From positions 1 through 64,000 of the forward strand of contig NZ_JANLCJ010000007.1 of NCBI RefSeq assembly GCF_024979295.1: a stretch of 64,000 nt of DNA, in the 5' to 3' direction. The notes below the pieces were generated by a model, which made no database searches, had not been told where the DNA came from, and was given only the letters and a program-made list of their open reading frames with translations. Origin of the DNA: Herbiconiux daphne (GTDB lineage: Bacteria; Actinomycetota; Actinomycetes; Actinomycetales; Microbacteriaceae). The translations under genes were made by a program, and so were the position numbers. Position 1 is the stretch's first letter; each line of letters starts with the position of its first letter. Below, in pieces: positions 16,924-24,587 of the stretch.

Positions 16924-18602
16924 ATGCCCACAAAGCCCCGCGGCCCCCTCAGAGCAGCCATCTACGCCCGCCAATCGGTGCCGAAAGAGGATGGAATTCT
17001 CAACCAACTCGACGCCTGCCGCAAGCTCATCGACCTGCGCGAGTACGTGCCGGCGGGCGAGTACATCGACGACGGGGTGTCGGGGTCGAAAGAGCGCGGG
17101 GAGCGCACCGCCTGGGCCAAGATGATCGCCGATGCCCGGTCGGGCAAGTTCGACGTCGTCGTGGTGCGCAAACTCGATCGGCTCACGCGGGCGCTGCACT
17201 CGATCACCGAGCTACAGGATGCCCATGTGCTGGTCGTAACAACCGACGGCGACCTCGACCTCACGTCGGCCAACGGTCGGCTCGTGGCGGGCATCCTGGC
17301 AACGGTCGCGCAGGCCGAGGTCGAGACCAAGGCCGAGCGTCGCGCGTTCTCGAATGCGGCCGGCAGGAAACTCGGCATGCCGACCAGTGGGCGGGTGCCG
17401 TACGGCTACCGGTGGGTCACCCCAGCCGAGCGCGCACGCCGAGGCGACCCGGCCGCATACGAGCCCGACACCGGGAGCATCGAGACCGACCCCGCCCGCA
17501 AGCTGGCCGCCGCCCTCCGAGGCCTCGACACGACCGACCCTGCCAAGGTGCTGCCGGTGCTCGGTGGTATCCGGGGCGGGGAGCGGTTCCACGACGGTCT
17601 GACGGCTGCGCTCGATGCCGGCTCGCTCGACCTCTACCTGGCCGAGCTCGAATCAGTCAGGGACGCCGACGGGGGGCGCGCCGGCGACGTGCGCCGCATG
17701 TTCGATGAGTTTCTGGCCGGGGTGCCACTCGGCTCGATCTGCCGTGACCTGACCGATGCAGGGCGCCGCACCCTGCCGACTAAGGCCACGCCCGACGGGG
17801 CCGAGTTCCGACCGAACACGTTGCGCCGCATCCTGATGTCGCCCTACTACGCCGGTCTCCTGCCCGTACCGCCCGAGGGGGGCTGGGGCCAGCACTACGA
17901 CGTGGCGATGATCGAGCGCGAGCACACCACGGAGGGCAACTGGCCCGCCCTCGTCAGCGTCGAGGAATGGCAAGAGGCCCGGTCGATCATGGGCAACCCC
18001 AAGCGGCGCACCTCGCCGGGTCCCTCGCGTCGCTGGCTGCTTTCAGGCCTCGCAGTCTGCGGCGTGTGCCATGAGCCGATCAGGCCGGCGGTGGTGAGGC
18101 GGGCATCCACTCGTATCGCTGCCCGTCCATGAAACACTTCATGCGCCGAGGTGACCCGCTCGATGAGTTCGTCGGCCGACTGGTCGTTGCCCGGCTCAGC
18201 CGCGGCGACGCGCTCGACCTGCTGACGCCACGCGTGCGCCCCGACGTCAAGGCGTTGAGGGATGAGCGCCGCCGACTCGAAACCCGACGCCGCGAGGTGG
18301 GTTCGGATGCCGAAGCCGGGCTGCTGCCGCGTGACGAGGAACTGGCCGCGCTCAAGCGGATCGCCAAGCGGATCGCAGAGATAGACGAACTTCTGCGCGC
18401 GGGGGTGAACGTGTCGGCATTCTCCGACGTCGTGGGCGCTGCCGACGTTCAGGCTGCCTGGGAGAGTCGACCCCTCGGAGTCAAGCGAGAGATTGTCGAC
18501 GCCCTCATGACGATGACCGTGCATTCGGTGGGCCAGGGGAACCGACGCAAAATGAGCGACGAGCAGCTGGCCAAGACGGTCACGATCGAGTGGCGCGAGT
18601 AG
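16924..18602 (+). pseudogene. Large serine recombinase (integrase), frameshifted in the zinc ribbon
   Basis: The N-terminal resolvase domain is intact: nucleophile Ser in AIYARQS, DDGVSGSKERGER, KLDRLTRAL, and VAQAEVETKAERR. The recombinase domain follows (PYGYRWV ... NTLRRILMSPYYAGLL). The zinc ribbon begins as LSGLAVCGVCHEP but the frame then stops at 18132. From about 18090 the reading continues one base back: Gly-Glu-Ala-Gly-Ile-His-Ser-Tyr-Arg-Cys-Pro, the missing half of the ribbon, then a coiled-coil C terminus to 18602 (ORF 18129-18602). One base appears missing near 18085-18095. Whole protein would be about 558 residues. CATAAT at 16912-16917 lies 7 nt before the ATG, so the mRNA could be leaderless. 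If the shift is real, integration and excision are lost. Confidence 0.85.
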
Positions 18603-19290
18603 GTCCGACGGTACCGGCTACGGATTCGATGACCCTGGCCGAGCGCGGACGCTAAGGGAGAAAACTCCACCCACGCCCGTGTTCTCTCACTCCCGGGGCC
18701 GATGACCTCGCTTGTTTCAGTTGTGACGCTTGTGACGCTTCACCAGAGGTATGCGCGTTAGCTCGTTAGTGCCGCCGATCTCCGATGCAGCTGGGCCGCT
18801 GTGACGTTGTGACGGATGTGTCACGTGACAAATACGGTATGGGGGCGCCTCGTGTGCCGCTTAGAGGGTCAGAGGGGGGTGAGATTGAAAATAAGAGAAA
18901 GGGAGAGGGGTAGAGGTTCGACCCTCGCCTACCCTTTCCGTCACGCGTCACATCCGTCACAACGTCACACGCTCGTGACGCCGGCGTGCTCCCTCACCCC
19001 CTTGCTCTGTCGGACATCGGCGACGGTCTAACGGTCGGCGCGGGATGCCCTCGGGTTAGCTCTAATCGGTCTCGGTCTCCCGATCGGCGGCCTCTCCGAT
19101 GCGCCCTAATGCCGACAGCGGGCGCCGTTGGAAAAAGAGCAGGGTTCGGACTGTTAATCCGTACCGTCTTGCTGTAGAGTTCTTCCATACCCCGAGGGTC
19201 AGCGGGGTCTATAAATTTCGGCCCCGCCCAAAATGCATATGGGCTCCCGCAATGGGATGAAGCGTTCACCGATTCTTTCGGGACTTCATC
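18603..19290. other. Long noncoding region of the element (candidate origin/control region)
   Basis: No convincing gene in 688 bp. It holds repeated TGTGACG units and a 21-bp inverted repeat (18723-18979), a purine-rich stretch (18880-18920), a tRNA-Asn-like fragment around 19125-19175, and a hairpin GCGGGG/CCCCGC near 19202-19227 just before the first small gene. The position between integrase and replication-type gene suggests an origin or a regulatory switch. Confidence 0.55.
18723..18979. repeat. Iteron-like TGTGACG repeats with a 21-bp perfect inverted repeat
   Basis: TGTGACG recurs at 18723, 18731, 18800 and 18809, and on the opposite strand several times between 18938 and 18969. Arms 18800-18820 and 18949-18969 are perfect inverted copies of 21 bp, 128 bp apart, each holding two TGTGACG units. 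This resembles replication-initiator iterons or a multi-site operator. The DUF3631 protein encoded downstream or an unseen regulator could bind here. Confidence 0.8.
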
Positions 19291-19413
19291 ATGTTGCGAT
19301 CCTCTGGCCCTGAGCCCTCCGCTACCATCGCCGCGCTCGTCGCCGCCGCCCCTCCGCTGTCTGAGGCCGTGCGTGCTCGCCTCGCCGCTCTGCTCGTGGC
19401 AGGTCAGCGATGA
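19291..19413 (+). CDS. 40-residue leader-like small protein of the element
   Basis: The ATG at 19291 opens a 40-codon frame ending in TGA that overlaps the next gene's ATG (ATGA at 19410-19413), a sign of translational coupling. The peptide has an Ala-rich helix with LSEAVRARLAALL. Similar short proteins with a terminal LSxxxRxRLAALL helix precede replication genes in actinobacterial integrated elements, as far as I recall. Function unknown. Confidence 0.6.
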   Translation: MLRSSGPEPSATIAALVAAAPPLSEAVRARLAALLVAGQR

Positions 19414-19706
19414 GCGCCCGCGACCGAGAGAACGGCCGCAAAGGCGGCATGAAACGGTGGCAGGGCAGCACACCGGCCGAGCGCCGCGAGCGCGCCGCCG
19501 AACTCAACCGCATCCGTTGGGAACGCTATCGCGCTGAGCAGGCCGCCAAAGCCGCCGAGGAACAGGCACACGAGCCGACCGATGAATTGATGCCGTTCTG
19601 GCTCAAGGTCGGCGAAACCTGGCCCGAACTGTCGCCGGCCGATCGCCTCGAACAGGCCCGCTACCTCCGACGTCGGTGGCTCAACGAGGGTGGCGACGGT
19701 GCATGA
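19410..19706 (+). CDS. Small basic helical protein of the element
   Basis: 98 residues. The N-terminal half is strongly basic (ENGRKGGMKRWQG, RRERAAELNRIRWERYRAEQ), consistent with nucleic-acid binding by helices. The C-terminal half is acidic and Trp-rich. It is translationally coupled to the preceding 40-residue ORF and overlaps the DUF3631 gene by 17 bases. Not recognised further; a DNA-binding accessory for replication is plausible but unproven. Confidence 0.65.
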   Translation: MSARDRENGRKGGMKRWQGSTPAERRERAAELNRIRWERYRAEQAAKAAEEQAHEPTDELMPFWLKVGETWPELSPADRLEQARYLRRRWLNEGGDGA

Positions 19707-21102
19707 GCACTACGTGCCTAGCGACTTTCATTACCCCTCTCCCGATTTCGCAGAGCGCCAGTGGTGGGCTCGGCGTACTGCCTGGGAAGCAACCCGCATG
19801 CTGCCACTCATCCCCGACGCGGTCGCCTGGGCGCAAGCGAGCCCAGACATGAAGGCGGCACGCAGCATCTCCAAGACCGCCCGAAAGACGATGAAGAGGC
19901 ACGACATCGTCGCGCCCCCAGTTCTGACCAGTGACGAGGTCGCGGAGCTCGTCGTCGAGGGCTACCGTGACGGTGGCGGCGACCCGCTCAGCGACGTATT
20001 CGATGCTGTGAGGGCATACGTCACCCGATTCGTCGTACTGCCCGACGAGCACGCGGCCACCGTAGTCACCCTCTGGATCGGCCTGACCTACGTCGCTGCC
20101 GACTATTTCGACGTCGCCGGTCGACTCTTCTTCACGTCGCCGGTAGCCGGGTCTGGCAAGACACTCGCGCTCGACGTGTGCGCCTCGATCAGCAACCGCC
20201 CGCTGCAAACGGCCAACCTCAGCACGTCTGCGTTCTTTCACGCGACCTCCGACCCTGAGATGCCGCGCACACCGTTCATCGACGAGGTCGACACGGTGTT
20301 CGGCGGCAGCAAGAACGAGTCATCGGAGGAACTGCGCGGGGCTCTGAATAGCGGCTACAAGCGGGGCGGTTCGGTCGCTCGGATGGAATCGAGGGGCAAG
20401 GAATGGGTCATGCGCGAGTACCCGACCTACGCGCCCGTAGCCATGGCCGGGCTGCATGGTCTGCCCGACACCCTCGCGTCCAGGTCGTTCATCATCCCCA
20501 TGCGTCGCAAACTGCCAGGTGAGCAGGTGGCCAAGTTCCGACACCGCGAGGTCGCCGACGAGGCCGAGCAGCTGCAGCACCGTTTGCGGCTGTCGCTCGC
20601 GATCGTGATGGACGACTGGGATGGTGCCTGGCCCGCTCTCCCCGATGAGCTCGACAACCGCGCTGCCGAGATTTTCGAGCCCCTGATCGTGTTGGCCGAC
20701 CTGGCCGGTCAAGAGTGGCCCCGACGCATCCGTGAGGCCGCCGTAGCGTTCGTGACGGCATCCCGCGACGACTCGCAGGCGCTCAACGTTCGGCTGCTGT
20801 CCGACATCCGCCGGGTGTTCGGCGACGACGACAAGCTGGCCGCCGAGGACGTAGTCAACAAGCTCGTGCTGCTCGACGAGGCGCCGTGGTCTGGGTTCGG
20901 TAAACAGGGCCTGCCGCTAGATCGGCAGTTCGCCATTCGGATGCTCAAAGAGTTCGACATCCCAAGCCCGCACACCATCCGCACCGACAGCGTCAGCACC
21001 GCCCGTGGCTGGTATCGGTCCGACTTCGCCGATGCCTTTGCCCGATACCTCAAGCCCCTCGACCCGGCACCCACTCAAATCCCTATCGAACAGGAGAAAT
21101 AA
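19690..21102 (+). CDS. DUF3631-type P-loop ATPase, replication helicase-like
   Basis: 470 residues, starting at GTG 19690. An N-terminal region of about 90 residues precedes the ATPase core. Walker A is SPVAGSGKT and Walker B is FIDEVDTVF; both match DUF3631 proteins, which occur in phages and integrated elements alone or behind primase domains. No primase motifs are visible N-terminally, so it would act as a helicase or initiator using host primase. It is the largest intact gene of the element and lies just after the iteron-like region, which suggests replication. Distinct from phage terminases: no nuclease motif. Confidence 0.8.
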   Translation: MATVHEHYVPSDFHYPSPDFAERQWWARRTAWEATRMLPLIPDAVAWAQASPDMKAARSISKTARKTMKRHDIVAPPVLTSDEVAELVVEGYRDGGGDPLSDVFDAVRAYVTRFVVLPDEHAATVVTLWIGLTYVAADYFDVAGRLFFTSPVAGSGKTLALDVCASISNRPLQTANLSTSAFFHATSDPEMPRTPFIDEVDTVFGGSKNESSEELRGALNSGYKRGGSVARMESRGKEWVMREYPTYAPVAMAGLHGLPDTLASRSFIIPMRRKLPGEQVAKFRHREVADEAEQLQHRLRLSLAIVMDDWDGAWPALPDELDNRAAEIFEPLIVLADLAGQEWPRRIREAAVAFVTASRDDSQALNVRLLSDIRRVFGDDDKLAAEDVVNKLVLLDEAPWSGFGKQGLPLDRQFAIRMLKEFDIPSPHTIRTDSVSTARGWYRSDFADAFARYLKPLDPAPTQIPIEQEK

Positions 21103-21105
21103 CCA

Positions 21106-21807
21106 ATGCCCATGACCGACAACGGTGACTGGATCACCTACTTCCGCCCCTACGGCGTCAAGCTGCCGAGCACGATCAGCAACCCTGCCGTGCGGGTCGC
21201 TCTGGACTCACTCAAAGAGGCCACTGAGGGGTTGTCTCAGGCTCAGGAACGCAAGTTCCAAGCCGACAACGCGCTGCCCCACGCGTTCACCCTCGACACC
21301 ATCGAGTTCCACAAGCTCATCGCCGATGCGCCGGCCGCCGAGGCTGCCCAGCTGAACATGCCGACGACGGCCCGCGACGCGGCCGCGGCCGAGGTCGAGA
21401 ACGCGCAGCAGATGATCTACGCGATGGATTCGATGGTGGCCAAGGCCTGGCGTCGGCTACGGGTGGCGCTGATCGATGAGGGGCCCGGCATCGCCAAAGG
21501 GCTGCGGAAGAACATCGCCAAGACCCGCGACGCGATGGCTGGTCATACGTACGCGCTTGAGCAGGCCATCCACGGTCTCGAATCCGACCTAGGGCTGCTC
21601 GAACTCGTCGAGCGGCTGCCCGGCACGAGTCAGGACGACCCCGAGAACGGGCTGCCTGAGACACGACCCGTGCCTGAGGCCGAGGCCATCAAGGCAGCAT
21701 CCCGACAGGTCGCCCACGCGCTCCGTATCGCCGGTCAGCGCCTCGAACCAGATGCACCAGCACCCCTGCCCGACCAAATCGTTGAGCCATTCGGCACCGA
21801 CGACTGA
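21106..21807 (+). CDS. Element protein of unknown function, predicted helical
   Basis: 233 residues, starting 3 bases after the helicase stop, so in the same operon. It is largely alpha-helical with coiled-coil-like stretches (RDAAAAEVENAQQMIYAMDS and around). No membrane segment, no catalytic motif that I recognise. The downstream genes follow with short gaps. It could be a structural or DNA-packaging-related accessory, but nothing in the sequence shows that. Confidence 0.6.
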   Translation: MPMTDNGDWITYFRPYGVKLPSTISNPAVRVALDSLKEATEGLSQAQERKFQADNALPHAFTLDTIEFHKLIADAPAAEAAQLNMPTTARDAAAAEVENAQQMIYAMDSMVAKAWRRLRVALIDEGPGIAKGLRKNIAKTRDAMAGHTYALEQAIHGLESDLGLLELVERLPGTSQDDPENGLPETRPVPEAEAIKAASRQVAHALRIAGQRLEPDAPAPLPDQIVEPFGTDD

Positions 21808-21824
21808 GAGAGAGAAGAACGCAC

Positions 21825-22028
21825 ATGACCACAACGAATCGCCAGGCGCAACTGATCCTGGCGCGCAAGCGCGCGGCCGAGGCCGCCGAGCTCGACGCCG
21901 CCGAGCAGCGCCTGACCGACAAGCTCGACCGGGGCGTCACCGGCATCGTGTCGGATGTCGATCGCATCCAAGCCGCGATCGCCCGTCGCTACAACGACGG
22001 CACGTTCACCCCCGAGCGGGAGGGCTGA
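21825..22028 (+). CDS. Small Ala/Arg-rich helical protein of the element
   Basis: 67 residues, AGAGAGAAG-type ribosome site just before ATG 21825. The sequence is a single charged helix (ARKRAAEAAELDAAEQRLTD) with a short C-terminal segment ending in TFTPEREG. Unrecognised. It lies 17 bp after the previous gene and 3 bp before the next, so it belongs to the same transcript as the helicase. Confidence 0.6.
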   Translation: MTTTNRQAQLILARKRAAEAAELDAAEQRLTDKLDRGVTGIVSDVDRIQAAIARRYNDGTFTPEREG

Positions 22029-22031
22029 ACC

Positions 22032-22223
22032 ATGGCCCGCTGGACGTTCAACGTCGACCCGTGCAACCCCGAGGACTGGACCGATGAGCCCGAGAACGCG
22101 GCGCGCATCGCCACTCACGCCAAGACGGCGGCCATCTACTCGCGTGCCGGCTCGACACCGATGCACCTTGAGTCGGTGACTCGCTACGACAACGGCTCGG
22201 GCCAGGTCGTGTTCACGACGTAG
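22032..22223 (+). CDS. 63-residue element protein of unknown function
   Basis: Starts at 22032, 3 bases after the preceding stop. The protein has Trp near both ends of a beta-rich region (MARWTFNVDPCNPEDW) and ends GQVVFTT. No family recognised. It is the last gene of the rightward operon; a strong terminator follows 62 bp later. Confidence 0.6.
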   Translation: MARWTFNVDPCNPEDWTDEPENAARIATHAKTAAIYSRAGSTPMHLESVTRYDNGSGQVVFTT

Positions 22224-22284
22224 CCCCCAGACACCTGCCGGGTAGCCATGCTCGGCAGGGCAGAGGCGGTGCCTTTCCCGCCGA

Positions 22285-22320
22285 GCGCCCCCCGACGGTT
22301 CCAAGGTCGGGGGGCGCTTT
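22285..22320 (+). terminator. Terminator of the element's rightward operon
   Basis: A perfect 12-bp stem GCGCCCCCCGAC/GTCGGGGGGCGC (22285-22296 and 22306-22317) with a 9-base loop, followed by TTTCC. It separates the rightward operon from the leftward genes. Confidence 0.9.
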
Positions 22321-22326
22321 CCTCGG

Positions 22327-22834
22327 CTACTCCTCGTCCTCGATCGCTCGGGGCCCGAGCTTGCCGAACGTCCAGCCCGAGACATCCGACAGCGCGGCAC
22401 GCCACGGTGTGACTGACACTCCGTTGGTTGCTGGATAGAAGCTCACGTTGCGCATGTGGATAAAGCTCCGCGCGAAACGAGGCAACTCCTGAGCGTCACG
22501 ACGCTCCTGCAACTCAGTGCGCCTGGCAGGGTCACCTCCCCAGAGCTCCTCTAACGCATCGGCGAACGTGGCGGATGCAACTTACTTGATCCTTCATGGC
22601 GTCGATCCACGCGCGGCGCGTGATGGCCTCGCCGCTCACGAGGAGGCCGCCCATATTTAGGGTGATGGCGAGTGCCTGCCCATCGGCTTGGTCATCAGAG
22701 CCCAGGATAAGGTCAAGCACATCGGCCAAGTACGGGTCTTTCGGGAAAATCTGATCGCGCTCCGGCCGGTCCGGATCGTCCTCGATTCGGTAGCTCGGAG
22801 CTGCGCCTTCAGTGTTCGTGGGCTCGTCGGTCAT
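22327..22834 (-). pseudogene. GvpU-like small protein gene, frameshifted
   Basis: The N-terminal part (22834 to about 22570) has ALAITLNMGGLLVSGEAITR. The C-terminal part (to 22327) has FIHMRNVSFYPATNG and WRAALSDVSGWTFGKL. The order GITLxxGGLLVSG then FIHxRN then WRGxLSxVxG is that of small actinobacterial proteins annotated as GvpU-like. The upstream frame stops after VRRCVRGALGR; removing one T in AGTTGC near 22578-22584 would join the two into one protein of about 166 residues. No gas-vesicle genes are near, so the name says little about function here. Confidence 0.65.
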
Positions 22835-22917
22835 GGGTGAATGCCCCCTTCGCTAGGTGTATCTCGAAGACTACTCAGCACCTCCGACAGCTCGGGTAAC
22901 CAGTCACTGAGACCACC

Positions 22918-23190
22918 CTAGGAAATGTCTATGCCACCGTCGCCATCCATCGCTGTGTTTACCGAATCGGATGCGAGCACAAATAGCTCGTACGCGTTGT
23001 TCAGCGCCTCTTGGGCGCGAAGTAGGTCTTGGTTCCGCTCCCAATTGGTACCGACTTCGGATTGCCGCACCGCCTCAAGGGCAGTCTTGGCTTCCTCGAC
23101 ATTGGCACGGGCTCGGGCTCGGTCGGCCCAAAGCGATTCATAGCGGCCGCGATTTGACTGCCAATCTAAGAAGCTTTTTTCGTCGATCAT
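22918..23190 (-). CDS. 90-residue coiled-coil protein of unknown function
   Basis: Minus-strand gene near the right end of the element. The protein is one long amphipathic helix (RARANVEEAKTALEAVRQSE) ending in a short acidic tail GDGGIDIS. No motif recognised. It precedes the GvpU-like pseudogene by 84 bp on the same strand. Base composition is slightly lower in GC than host genes (more A/T in codons), which fits transferred DNA. Confidence 0.55.
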   Translation of the reverse strand: MIDEKSFLDWQSNRGRYESLWADRARARANVEEAKTALEAVRQSEVGTNWERNQDLLRAQEALNNAYELFVLASDSVNTAMDGDGGIDIS

Positions 23191-23264
23191 TCGGAGACTC
23201 CTCGCCGCTCACCCTTTACGCTCTGTGGACTCAATGATCGCACCAACCACCTTTGCCATGACCC

Positions 23265-23456
23265 TCAGACGGGGGCGTACAAGCCCCATAACCGCTTTAT
23301 CAGAACAACACTGGCGAGGGTCGCGATGGCGTACTCCGCGGTGGCGGCGCCCGACTCGTCGCGCACCGCGATCCGGGCACGCGCCAGGAGGGTCTCGGCA
23401 CCGCCCACACGAAGCGACGGATAGGAGTGGACGGTAGCGGAATGGTGGATGTTCAC
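23265..23456 (-). pseudogene. DUF4244 pilin-like gene, 5' half (truncated by the element)
   Basis: Starts at GTG 23456 with AAAGGA 7 nt upstream. Residues 1-48 are native, including DESGAATAEYAIATLA, the Flp/DUF4244 motif where the Glu follows the prepilin cleavage site. After GCGA (23314) the frame enters the element and ends 15 residues later at 23265 (SVVLIKRLWGLYAPV). The truncated product keeps the processing motif and has a shortened, altered hydrophobic helix. It is the gene after tadBC in the native operon. Confidence 0.88.
23314..23317. other. Right attachment junction core (GCGA)
   Basis: GCGA at the right end of the element, preceded by element sequence CAGAACAACACTG and followed by host sequence GGGTCGCGATGG. 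It matches the left core. In silico joining of the inner ends gives ACTG-GCGA-CAGT at the centre of an imperfect dyad, as expected of a serine-integrase attP. Confidence 0.75.
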
Positions 23457-23466
23457 GGTGTTCCTT

Positions 23467-23520
23467 TCGATGGGGTGAGGGGTCGATGGGGTGAGGGGTC
23501 GATGGATCGATGGGGTGCGG
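23467..23520. repeat. 16-bp tandem repeats between tadBC and the pilin gene
   Basis: Two perfect TCGATGGGGTGAGGGG units (23467-23482, 23483-23498) and a degenerate third to 23520. They fill most of the gap between the TadBC stop and the DUF4244 start. G-rich on the plus strand; no role visible. Confidence 0.8.
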
Positions 23521-23563
23521 TGGTCGACGGGGCCATGAGGCGACGGGGCGAGAGCAGTCGGGT

Positions 23564-24586
23564 TCACACGAAGGCCGTCGAGCTGAGCACGCCGATGACG
23601 ACCGGCGCGACCGCGAGCAGCAGGAAGGCGGGGAGCACGCAGAGGCCGAGCGGAATCATCAGCCACACGCCGAGAGCCGCAGCACGGCGGTTGGCGGCAC
23701 TCACCGAGTCGCGCCGCACGCGAGCAGCTTCGCTGCGCAGCAGCTCGGCAGGCGGTGCTCCGGCGCGGGCGGCCAGCGACAGCACCGACTCGACGGCGTG
23801 ATCGTCGGCACCGCGCTCGAGACCGAAGCGGGACATGGTGTCGTCGACGAAGGCGGTGGCCCGTGCGAGTGACCCGCCGCCCGCGACCGCGACGGCCACG
23901 AGGTCGAGCGCCAGGCCTGGAGCGGGAGCCAGCTGCCGGGCTCGGCGTAGGAGCCGAGAACTCCACACGTGTCCGGCCGCCATGAGCAGGAGTCCGCCGA
24001 CGAGGCACGTGACGCCGGCCGGGCTGCCGAACAGCACTCCGGCGGTGTCGAAGCCCAGCAGCCAGCCCGACGCCAACGACATCACGGGCAGGGCAGCGAC
24101 CAGTCTCGTCGTGGCGGCGGGGCCCGCGAGTGCGGCGTCGATCTCGCGTTCCACCTGCCCGACGGCCCGCAGCGAGTCGGCGATATCGGCAAGACAGCGG
24201 CCGAGCGGCGCCCCGGTCTCGGTGGCGACCGACCAGGCCGCAGCCACGGTCGCCCACGCAGCGCCCATACCGGCCGCACCCCCGCGTTTCACGCGCGCAG
24301 CAGACGCGGAGCCCCGGCCCCGGCCGAGCTCGAGCCTGGGGAGCGCACCGACTGCGGCTGCTCCCACCGCCGCGGCGATCGGCGCGCCGCGCTCGACGCG
24401 CGCGGCGATCGCCCGCACAGTGGGGTCGACGCTCGACTCCGCCACATACGACCACGCGTTCTGGGGCGTGACGCCGGCGCCGATCAGCACGGCCAGCCGC
24501 TCCACCACGGCGCCGAGCTGTTCGGCCGCCGGGCGGGTGCGGATCTCGCGCGCCTGCCGTGAGCTGCCCACGCGTGAGCTGCCCAT
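23564..24586 (-). CDS. Tad pilus inner-membrane platform protein, TadB-TadC fusion
   Basis: 340 residues. Two type II secretion F-like units sit in one chain: the first around ATVAAAWSVATETGAPLGRC ending in membrane segments (SLASGWLLGFDTAGVLFG and next), the second around LDLVAVAVAGGGSLARAT ending in LMIPLGLCVLPAFLLLAVAP. Most loci encode TadB and TadC separately, so this is a fused, compact version. The start is ATG 24586, one base after the TadA stop; the longer frame upstream overlaps tadA. It forms the membrane platform on which the TadA ATPase acts. Confidence 0.82.
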   Translation of the reverse strand: MGSSRVGSSRQAREIRTRPAAEQLGAVVERLAVLIGAGVTPQNAWSYVAESSVDPTVRAIAARVERGAPIAAAVGAAAVGALPRLELGRGRGSASAARVKRGGAAGMGAAWATVAAAWSVATETGAPLGRCLADIADSLRAVGQVEREIDAALAGPAATTRLVAALPVMSLASGWLLGFDTAGVLFGSPAGVTCLVGGLLLMAAGHVWSSRLLRRARQLAPAPGLALDLVAVAVAGGGSLARATAFVDDTMSRFGLERGADDHAVESVLSLAARAGAPPAELLRSEAARVRRDSVSAANRRAAALGVWLMIPLGLCVLPAFLLLAVAPVVIGVLSSTAFV

Positions 24587-24587
24587 G

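Larger units (their letters stand above)
16891..23317 (+). mobile_element. 6.4-kb integrative element inserted in the DUF4244 pilin gene
   Basis: The borders are set by a split gene: the flanks at 16891-16894 and 23314-23317 share GCGA, and joining them restores an in-frame DUF4244 pilin. Cargo in order: large serine integrase (frameshifted), an iteron-like noncoding region, a 40-residue ORF, a basic 98-residue protein, a DUF3631 helicase-like protein, three unknown small genes, a strong terminator, and two minus-strand genes, one frameshifted. There are no capsid, tail, portal, terminase or conjugation genes. This fits a small replicative integrative element or phage satellite. The host octamer CGGATGCC/GGCATCCG is almost absent inside; I found one copy. 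Confidence 0.9.

Noticed and set aside
22327..22834. Gas-vesicle gene cluster
   Set aside because: Only a GvpU-like fragment; no GvpA, GvpF or other vesicle gene anywhere in the window.
16891..23317. Complete prophage
   Set aside because: No capsid, portal, tail, terminase or lysis gene in 6.4 kb.
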